A DNA stretch of 64,000 nucleotides from Paracoccus aminophilus JCM 7686. GTDB taxonomy: Bacteria; Pseudomonadota; Alphaproteobacteria; Rhodobacterales; Rhodobacteraceae. Position 1 is the first letter of the stretch. Each line of letters begins with the position of its first letter. The stretch is taken from assembly GCF_000444995.1 (NCBI RefSeq), contig NC_022041.1:1772001-1836000 (forward strand), in the 5' to 3' direction. The translations under genes were made by a program, and so were the position numbers. A model generated the notes under the pieces. That model did no database searches, was not told where the DNA came from, and worked only from the letters and a program-made list of their open reading frames with translations. Positions 34,831-41,404 of this stretch are shown here, piece after piece.

Positions 34831-35136
34831 TCAGCGCGCGAGATCGGGCAGGTCCTGCGCCAGCGAGGCGAGGACATCGCGCGCCTGCTCGGCCCGCGTC
34901 GCCGACGAGCGCGCGGCCTCGGCAATCATCTCATAGCCCGAAGTCGCATTGCCGGTGCCGATCATATGCAGGCCACGCCCGATATTGGCCAAGGCATCCT
35001 GCGGATAGATCTGGGCCCAGCTGTCGAAGATCGGCATGAGATCGGTCTCGACCCCGCGCTGGCCGCACAGGATCGCGGCGGCCATCATCAGATGGAGGTC
35101 ATCGGTCTGATCGTCGCTGATCGGCGTGGTGTTCAT
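34831..35136 (-). CDS. Small TPR-like T3SS protein, YscG-like paralogue 2
   Basis: 101 residues, ATG at 35136 after GAGGACAAG. CGQRGVETDLMPIFDSWAQ and ALANIGRGLHMIGTGNA correspond to the matching stretches of the downstream paralogue. A needle-chaperone or assembly role is inferred from size and context. Having two copies may mean a heterodimer or separate clients. Confidence 0.6.
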   Translation of the reverse strand: MNTTPISDDQTDDLHLMMAAAILCGQRGVETDLMPIFDSWAQIYPQDALANIGRGLHMIGTGNATSGYEMIAEAARSSATRAEQARDVLASLAQDLPDLAR

Positions 35137-35209
35137 CGTCTTGTCCTCGTTTCAGTCGGGGCGGTTTCGGTAGGGCGTTTCGGTCTGGATGCCGCCGGTC
35201 TTCGGGAGT

Positions 35210-35830
35210 TCAGTGCCAGCCCCGCCCGCGGATCACATTGGGCAGGCCGCGCGTCTTTTTCGGCTCGTCGGATTTGCGGGCGGCGGCCATATGGGCGGCG
35301 AGCTCGGCCACGGCTTCGGCATAGCCGCGCGGCGCGACCACGCGGACCATTTCGGCGTCGCTTTCGGCGCGCAAAGGATATTGCGCATTGGCAAGCCCCA
35401 CCGCGTCGAGCTGACGGCGCAGTGCCTCGACGCCGAATCCGTCAAGCCCGATCAGGCGGCTGACCATATTCGCGGGCGGCTCGACATGAAGCGCGCTGCC
35501 GTCGAACCACCAAAGCGCCTTGCCCTGCCCGGTGAGCTCGGCCAGGGCGTCACGCAGACGCCCCTCGGGATTGTCCAGCGTCACGCTGCCCCCGATCTTG
35601 TCGGAGAGGATCACCGGAACGCCCGTTTTCGCCGTCACATCCTGCAACATCGCCTCAATCCCCACCTCTTTCGCCTGATAGGGAAAGGGGCGGTCCAGAA
35701 TTTCCTCGGCCAAACCGGCCGGCTCTTGCGCCTGCGCGCCAGCCAGCGGGGCCGCCATCATCAGGCCAAGCAGGATCGACCGGAAAACCGGCGCGAGTTT
35801 TGGAATATATGCGCCGATCTGTCGTGCCAT
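35210..35830 (-). CDS. RhcC1-like periplasmic secretin N-domain protein
   Basis: 206 residues from the ATG at 35830, which has AGGTGAAGAG upstream; an upstream GTG at 35866 would add 12 residues. Signal peptide ends near GAQAQ. The mature part (FPYQAKEVGIEAMLQDVTAK then VPVILSDKIGGSVTLDNPEG, LWWFDGSALHVEP) is the N0/N1 region of T3SS secretins, but the secretin core is absent. Rhizobial T3SS split the secretin into RhcC1 (this type) and RhcC2. It is the first gene of the large T3SS operon and should build the neck below the Tad-type secretin ring. Confidence 0.82.
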   Translation of the reverse strand: MARQIGAYIPKLAPVFRSILLGLMMAAPLAGAQAQEPAGLAEEILDRPFPYQAKEVGIEAMLQDVTAKTGVPVILSDKIGGSVTLDNPEGRLRDALAELTGQGKALWWFDGSALHVEPPANMVSRLIGLDGFGVEALRRQLDAVGLANAQYPLRAESDAEMVRVVAPRGYAEAVAELAAHMAAARKSDEPKKTRGLPNVIRGRGWH

Positions 35831-35876
35831 TCTCTTCACCTGCCCAGAGGTAAAGCGGGCTTTCACGACGGCTCCG

Positions 35877-35890
35877 TGACAGATCTGTCA
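35877..35890. promoter_or_regulatory. 14-bp perfect palindrome in divergent promoter
   Basis: TGACAGATCTGTCA lies 47-60 bp upstream of the RhcC1-like start, in the 176-bp gap to the divergent gene at 36007. AAAATGACAG follows an AT-rich run (TTTTGTTCGTTTTACCC on the plus strand). It may be an operator for the T3SS operon, the divergent gene, or both. Confidence 0.45.
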
Positions 35891-36006
35891 TTTTGTTCGT
35901 TTTACCCAAAGCGCCGGTGATCGGGGCGGGAATTCGCCGATTGCCCCCGGCCCGCCCGCATCTCAACGCGCCCGGTCACATGGATGTCACGCGCCGCTTG
36001 CACCCT

Positions 36007-37017
36007 ATGCCCATGACCGCGCATCTCCCCCTCCCTGCCCGCTTGCCGAAAATCCTGATCCGGGCGGCGGTTCTTTTGTCGCTCGCCTTGCCGCTTCGTG
36101 CCGACCCCGCCGCGCCCGAGATCTGGGCACCGCGCATGGCCGAGGCTTATCTGGCGTTGATGGACGCGCCGCAGTCTGAGCGCGCCGCGGTCGAGGATGG
36201 GATGCGCCGCCTGATCGCCAGTTATGGCCCGGTGCCCGCGCTGGCCGAAAACGCCCCCGCCGCTTTCGTTCAGGCCGCGCGGCTGGCGCGTGAGGCAGAG
36301 ACCCCGGCGACGCGCGGTGTGATGTATGATCTGGCGCGCGACATCTTATTGACCGGGCCAATGCTCTCGGGAGCGCCCGCGCCGGATGTCGCGCCGCTGG
36401 CCGATTGGGCGCGGCGCGATCCGGTCCGGGCCGAGCTGGTGCCGGGGCTCGTGCTGGCCGAAAGCGATGTCGCGGGGCTGGCGCGGCTGCAGCAGCTCGA
36501 GGCGCAGGCCGGGCTTGCGGTCCTGCCCAAACGCCCGGCCGCCGAGATCATGCGCGCGGCGTGGGAGGCGCAGGCCGATCAGCCGCTGAACCGGCTTCTG
36601 CCGACCCGGTTTCAGGCTTGGGCCGCAGGTGTCGAGGCCGCTTGGCCCCGCCTTGACCGCGACGAGCGCGAGGCGGCGCTGGCGATCCTTCTTCGCCCTG
36701 AGGTGCCGCCGCCCGCGCTTTTTCAAAAGGTGATCGGGACCGAGGATATCCTTCTGTGGCTCGGCGGGATCGATGTGCCCCTGAGCGACGCCGAGCGCGC
36801 GGCCAGCCCTGAACTCATCAGTTTCATGGAAGACGGCGCCTTCGCCAATGCGCTCCGCCGCCCGCTGATCGCGCTGCGGCTGGCGCAGGCCGAGGCCGAA
36901 GGCGGGCCGGGCCTGACACCCGCGACCGAGGCGCTGATGCGGCTCAACGCATGGAGCGCGGCCAGCGGCGAGATGCATAGCTGGGACGCCCACCGCGCCC
37001 TGACTCAGGGGCGCTGA
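36007..37017 (+). CDS. Unrecognised exported helical protein divergent from the T3SS operon
   Basis: 336 residues from the ATG at 36007; ATGs at 35980 and 36013 are alternatives and no strong ribosome site decides. A signal peptide (ILIRAAVLLSLALPLRA) predicts a periplasmic protein. The rest is helical and Ala-rich with no motif I recognise. It shares its promoter region with the RhcC1-like gene, so a T3SS-linked periplasmic role is possible but unproven. Its stop codon lies inside a 14-bp tandem repeat. Confidence 0.7.
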   Translation: MPMTAHLPLPARLPKILIRAAVLLSLALPLRADPAAPEIWAPRMAEAYLALMDAPQSERAAVEDGMRRLIASYGPVPALAENAPAAFVQAARLAREAETPATRGVMYDLARDILLTGPMLSGAPAPDVAPLADWARRDPVRAELVPGLVLAESDVAGLARLQQLEAQAGLAVLPKRPAAEIMRAAWEAQADQPLNRLLPTRFQAWAAGVEAAWPRLDRDEREAALAILLRPEVPPPALFQKVIGTEDILLWLGGIDVPLSDAERAASPELISFMEDGAFANALRRPLIALRLAQAEAEGGPGLTPATEALMRLNAWSAASGEMHSWDAHRALTQGR

Positions 37018-37041
37018 CTCAGGGCCGCTGACTGAGGGGCG
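37000..37041. repeat. Three tandem 14-bp units overlapping a stop codon
   Basis: CTGACTCAGGGGCG, CTGACTCAGGGCCG and CTGACTGAGGGGCG lie head to tail. The TGA of the upstream gene (37015-37017) is in the second unit, and each unit contains a TGA in that register or a neighbouring one. Confidence 0.85.
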
Positions 37042-37126
37042 TTGGCCTGCAGCGCTGAGCGGCGGGCTCGCCCCTCCCCCCAAAACGCGATGACGCGCGA
37101 CCCAAGCCTCGCTTCGGTCGCGCGTT

Positions 37127-37168
37127 CCCTGTCTCTCGGGCCCTGTCTCTCGGGCCCTGTCCCTCGGG
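37127..37168. repeat. Three tandem 14-bp units in the intergenic gap
   Basis: CCCTGTCTCTCGGG occurs twice and then once as CCCTGTCCCTCGGG, head to tail, 86 bp after the first triplet. The unit length is the same but the sequence is unrelated. It lies between convergent genes at 37017 and 37191. Confidence 0.88.
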
Positions 37169-37190
37169 CAGGGTTTCCCTCACTCGGCCC

Positions 37191-37676
37191 TCATTCGAGC
37201 TTCAGATGGGCATAAGGGCCGGGATCGGGCGTGGTCACGACCAGCGCCGCCTCGCGTCCGCGCACCACCGGCTCGACCCCGATCAGCCAGATCGGCGGCG
37301 AGATCACCGGCGCGGCCACCACCTGTCCATGATCGAGAAAGACCAGCATCACCGATTCGTCAGTCATCGCCTGCGCGCGCTCGGGCGTGAGCCAGTCGGT
37401 GCTGCCGAGAATGCGCTGATAGATCTCGCGCGGATAGGGTCCGTGAAAACCCACGACCTTGTCCCAGTCGAAATCGGTGAGCTTGGCCAGCTCCAGCCGT
37501 GCGCCTTTCGGCCCGGTGGCGGTGAAATCGGCGATCTTTGCCGCCAAGGGCGTATCGCGCTCGATGCCATAGCTCTCGCTCATCGTCGGCTCCTTTCCTG
37601 CTGTCTTGTCCTGCGCCAGTGCCGGGCCGCCGCAAAGTGCGGCGACCAGCAGGGTGGCGGTTGTCAGTGCTTTCAT
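37191..37676 (-). CDS. Small exported protein downstream of the large effector candidate
   Basis: 161 residues with a Sec signal (MKALTTATLLVAALCGGPALA), so likely periplasmic. The core TDFDWDKVVGFHGPYPREIYQRILGS resembles a widespread but uncharacterised small-protein motif (FDWD followed by PY). It starts 15 nt after the stop of the 1067-residue gene, on the same strand. A periplasmic partner or immunity protein for a cell-wall-acting effector is one reading; a chaperone is unlikely because it is exported. Confidence 0.65.
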   Translation of the reverse strand: MKALTTATLLVAALCGGPALAQDKTAGKEPTMSESYGIERDTPLAAKIADFTATGPKGARLELAKLTDFDWDKVVGFHGPYPREIYQRILGSTDWLTPERAQAMTDESVMLVFLDHGQVVAAPVISPPIWLIGVEPVVRGREAALVVTTPDPGPYAHLKLE

Positions 37677-37691
37677 CGCGCGGTGCCTTCG

Positions 37692-40600
37692 TCAGTTCGA
37701 GCTATAATCGGGCGGGGTCAGCTCGCCCGGCAAGATCTCGGGGTTGGCGTCTCCGGTCTGGCCGACCTCGACCTGATCGGACCAGGCGAGATTGCCATTC
37801 GCGTCAATCACCACCATCTCGCCGTTGCGCACCGCCTCTTCGACCTTGTTGGCAAGCTCCTCGTCGCTTGCGCCCGGGTTTTCGCGGGCAATACGGCGGC
37901 CGACCTCGTTGTTGTAAAGGTCCATTGCCTCTTTCGCGGCCGGGTTCTCGGGCACGCCTTCATGGGCGGTGGACATGGCGGCGGCAAAATCCTCGCCGAA
38001 GCGATCGCTCATCAGCGCATTCCAATAGGCGTGGCGGAAGGCGTCATTATGACCGTCCTCAGCGCCCTTGATCGGCGCGCCATTGGCGTCGAAGCGCGGG
38101 AATTTCTCATCCGCCGTGCGATAGGCCAGCCCCGGATCACCCGAGTCGTTCGAGCTGATGCTCTTGAACTCGTCGAGCCCGGCGAGCCCATGCCTGCTGC
38201 CCAGCTTGTCGAGCAGATCGGCCTCGGTCTGGGTCATCTTCTTGCCGCCGACAAAGGGGATCCGGATCGGGAACGGACCGAATTGGGGGTGATATTCAGT
38301 CATCGTATCCTCCTTGACCTGATAGGTCTGAAGGATCTCGTTCAGATCGCGGCGCTCTGGCGCGGGGTTTTGCGGGACTTGGTCCTGCGGGCCGGGGATC
38401 GGCGGTCCAAGCACCGGGCCGGGCTGCACGGGCGTGCTTGAGCTCGGATCCGCGTCGGTTTTCGGGCCGTGTTCATTCGAGGCCTCGCGCCGGTCCTCCG
38501 GTGCAGCGGGTGTCGAGGAGGTTCCCGGTGCGCCGCCTGCGGGGGGCAGGCTCGGGGCGGGTTCCTGCTCGGCGCGCTTGCCTTCCGACCCCTTCTGATC
38601 GGGGTCTTTCTGATCTGGACCCGACTCCGTCCCGTCTCGTTCGCCCGAGGCCTCATCACCCGGCGGGCTGCGCGGGGCCTCGGGCTCTGCCGAGCTGCCG
38701 CCGCGTTCGGGCGTCGAGCCCGTGCCGCCACTGCCGGTCTCTGCGGGCGGGGCTTCGGGGGTCGGCGTTTCGGGCGCGGGCGTTTCGGGCGGCGCAGCCG
38801 GAGCAACCGCCTCTGGCTCGGGACCGCGCGCGGTGCCGGGCAGATAGACCGTATCGCCCTTGAAGATCAGCGAGGGGTTGAGCAGATGGTCGCGATTGAG
38901 CGCAATCAGTTCCTGCGGATCGATCCCGTGCTCGGTCGCGATATTCCACAGATTGTCGTCATCCTGCACCGTCACCGCATCATAGCGCTGATGCTCCAGC
39001 GTCGGATTGATCCGGCCCGAGCCGTCCATGGCCCCGGTCGCGCTGCTATGCGCGCCGGTCAGATCAGCCCGGACCCAGCCCTCGACCGGCTTATCGTCCA
39101 GATCGGTGGCGCTGACCTTGATCCAGTCCTGCCCCGAGGCATCGGTCTGGCGCTCGCCCTGATCGCGCAGGAACGTGCCGTTTTGCAAGATCGCGCGACT
39201 TTCACCCTCGGGCGCATCGCGCAACCGCACGCCTTCGGTCGGCAGAACCACCCGGGTCTTGCCGTCATCTTCGGGGTCCGGGGGCAGACGGGTCTGAGGC
39301 TCGTCCTGAGGCTCGCGCTCGGTCCGGGGCTCGCCCTCAAGGGGCGGCGGCGCAGGCTGATCGTCCGCGCCGAGATGAAGGCTTGCGGTGGTCGTGACAT
39401 CATCGGTCCCCGCCTCATAGATCAGCGAGACCTCGGCTTCCGCCACCCCTCCCTTGACCTTGACGCCGGTCTGGGTGTTGACGCCGGTCCGGTCGATATC
39501 CTGCGCGGTGAGGTCGATCGTCACCCCTGCCGTGCGCGCCGCGCCGCGAAAATCGCCGTCGAGGAACTGCTCGGCCGCCGTTCCGATCCGATCGGGATGG
39601 GTGAAGGTCACCGTCGCGGTCTGGCGCTGCATATCGGCGCGCGAGGGATCGGCAAGGCTTTGATCGCGCCAGTCGAGCTGGCTTTTGAGCGAGATCGATT
39701 CCAGCTCCATTCCGCCCGTGCCTGAAAGCGCATCGAGCTCGGGAACCGGACGCCCGCCGCCCGAGGTGGTGACATCCTCACCCTTGGGCAAACGATAATG
39801 CAGGCTGATTTCGGCGGTGGTGCTGCCAAGATCGAGCCGGTTCTCGAATTTCGGCTCGATCGGCAGGCCGTTGATGTTGAAGCCCTTTTGCGCCTTTTCC
39901 TTGCCGCTCGCGCGCAGACCGCCTTGCAGCGTATAGGTCACGCTGCCGTCTTTCTCGGCCGTCGGCAGTTCGACCCGGCGGGTGATCCGTTGGGTCTCGT
40001 CCAACCGGCCCTCGCCCGCGATCTTCAGGAAGGACATATCGCCCTTGAGCTCGGCCGCAAGCCGCCCGCGCGTGCCGATCGTCGTCTCATAGGCGCTGAC
40101 GTGATCGCGCAGAAACCCCATATCCTCGTCGCTGACGCCTGCCAGATCGCGCGAAAACTTGCCCGGCATCCCATCGGCATTGAGCGGATTGCCCAGAGGA
40201 TTGGTGCCGCCGCCCGAGACCGCATCCTTGGCGATCTTCAGCGGCGCGCCGCCCGGTCCAAGCGCGGACAGCGCCAGATCGGTGCCGTCGCTCAGCGCAT
40301 CGGCCAGATGCAGGCGCTGCAGGGCCTCGGCGGCGCGGGTGGCCTCGTCCTTGGTCGCGAAGGTCATCTCGACCGCGTCGAAGGTCTGGACGCCCGCCTC
40401 GGCCTTCAACCGCGCGTCGGGACCACCGCCCGCACCGGCACCAGCCTTGCCAGCCCCGCCCTTCCCAAGCGTATCGGTCCCCGCCTCGGCGGTGAGCGCG
40501 CCCAGAGCCTGCTTGTCATAGCGCACCGTATAGGTCGCGTCGGGGCCCTCGCCGTTCTGGGTGACGCGCAGGTCAGCCCCGAGTTGGGCCTTGCCGCCGA

Positions 40601-40895
40601 CCATCAGCCCGCGCCAATTGCCCTGCGCCTTCAACTCGGGCGTGATGCGCAGATAGGTCGAATCGCCATCGCCATTCAGCCCGGCAATGCCGTCGCGCAG
40701 AAGCGTGCCGTTCTTCAGCCCAAGTGCGGCATCGCCAAGGCCCGAATTGACGCCGCCACCCTGATCGGGCGTGCTCCTCGCCGGACCCGCAGCGGAGCCC
40801 GAGCCGGAACTCGACCCCGGATTGGGCGCCGGCGGGTTGGGTTGAGGCGGAATGGCATGGCGGTTCTGATGCGTGCGGGGTCCGTCAAGAAGCAT
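37692..40895 (-). CDS. Large multidomain effector candidate with SH3-like, LysM and conserved C-terminal domain
   Basis: 1067 residues, ATG at 40895 after AGAGGACC. There is no Sec signal; residues 1-60 are Pro/Ser/Gly-rich, as in T3SS cargo. Residues about 60-530 are beta-rich and unrecognised. About 543-610 is SH3-like (VRLRDAPEGESRAILQNGTF...WIKVSA), about 637-685 is LysM-like (DNLWNIATEHGIDPQELIALN...GDTVYLPG), and 690-880 is Pro/Glu-rich linker. The C-terminus (about 940-1050) contains HNDAFRHAYWNALMSDRFG, STAHEG and DLYNNEVGRRIA, a His-rich pattern like DUF6973 domains found at toxin C-termini. Catalysis is unproven. A cell-wall-binding secreted effector is inferred. Confidence 0.72.
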   Translation of the reverse strand: MLLDGPRTHQNRHAIPPQPNPPAPNPGSSSGSGSAAGPARSTPDQGGGVNSGLGDAALGLKNGTLLRDGIAGLNGDGDSTYLRITPELKAQGNWRGLMVGGKAQLGADLRVTQNGEGPDATYTVRYDKQALGALTAEAGTDTLGKGGAGKAGAGAGGGPDARLKAEAGVQTFDAVEMTFATKDEATRAAEALQRLHLADALSDGTDLALSALGPGGAPLKIAKDAVSGGGTNPLGNPLNADGMPGKFSRDLAGVSDEDMGFLRDHVSAYETTIGTRGRLAAELKGDMSFLKIAGEGRLDETQRITRRVELPTAEKDGSVTYTLQGGLRASGKEKAQKGFNINGLPIEPKFENRLDLGSTTAEISLHYRLPKGEDVTTSGGGRPVPELDALSGTGGMELESISLKSQLDWRDQSLADPSRADMQRQTATVTFTHPDRIGTAAEQFLDGDFRGAARTAGVTIDLTAQDIDRTGVNTQTGVKVKGGVAEAEVSLIYEAGTDDVTTTASLHLGADDQPAPPPLEGEPRTEREPQDEPQTRLPPDPEDDGKTRVVLPTEGVRLRDAPEGESRAILQNGTFLRDQGERQTDASGQDWIKVSATDLDDKPVEGWVRADLTGAHSSATGAMDGSGRINPTLEHQRYDAVTVQDDDNLWNIATEHGIDPQELIALNRDHLLNPSLIFKGDTVYLPGTARGPEPEAVAPAAPPETPAPETPTPEAPPAETGSGGTGSTPERGGSSAEPEAPRSPPGDEASGERDGTESGPDQKDPDQKGSEGKRAEQEPAPSLPPAGGAPGTSSTPAAPEDRREASNEHGPKTDADPSSSTPVQPGPVLGPPIPGPQDQVPQNPAPERRDLNEILQTYQVKEDTMTEYHPQFGPFPIRIPFVGGKKMTQTEADLLDKLGSRHGLAGLDEFKSISSNDSGDPGLAYRTADEKFPRFDANGAPIKGAEDGHNDAFRHAYWNALMSDRFGEDFAAAMSTAHEGVPENPAAKEAMDLYNNEVGRRIARENPGASDEELANKVEEAVRNGEMVVIDANGNLAWSDQVEVGQTGDANPEILPGELTPPDYSSN

Positions 40896-41404
40896 GAGGT
40901 CCTCTTCTGTCTTGGCGCGGCCGGATGGCGGCAGATCTCGATGAAAACGGCAAGATCGCGGGGCACCCGCAAACGGGGCGCATCCGGCGATCAGTCCAGA
41001 CCAATCAAGCTTTTCATTGCGACAGTTTCTTGTCAGTCGGCGCGCAGCGCGGCATTCATCGGCCCTTCGCAGGCCAGTGCCGCGATCTCGGCGGATTGTC
41101 GCGAAAATCGAAGACATAACGGGCAAATTATCGCCGAACCGGTCGGTTTGGCGCAGATTTCACAAAACCGTCAAACCCACGAAACCTTCGCCCGCTAACA
41201 GGGGCTCAGCCGATCCCAAGCGGGCCGGATCTCCTTGCGAGCCCCTGCGCCCGCAAGGTGCAGTTTCGTGTCTGCTCACTGCTTAACCAAATGAAATCAA
41301 TCAACTGGCGAAAAACCAGACATCCCGGTTCAGGGTCATATTGTCGCAATAATCTGCACCCAGTCTCTGCGCCAACCACGCCTGACAAAAAAGAAGGACC
41401 GACC
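40896..41404. promoter_or_regulatory. 509-bp divergent gap between effector and translocator candidates, with shared two-block motif
   Basis: No gene is seen here. The plus strand carries GACATAACGGGCA (41113-41125) and, 56 nt later, AAACCTTC (41182-41189), the same blocks and near-identical spacing as upstream of the needle operon. A hairpin-prone GC-rich stretch lies at about 41200-41260 and an AT-rich stretch at 41280-41310. Both divergent promoters must lie in this gap. Confidence 0.55.

Noticed and set aside
37000..37168. A CRISPR array
   Set aside because: The units are 14 bp, head to tail without spacers, and no cas gene is present.
40896..41404. A rhizobial tts box or a Pseudomonas-type hrp box
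   Set aside because: I looked for both in the T3SS promoter regions and found no convincing match; only the new shared two-block motif was found.
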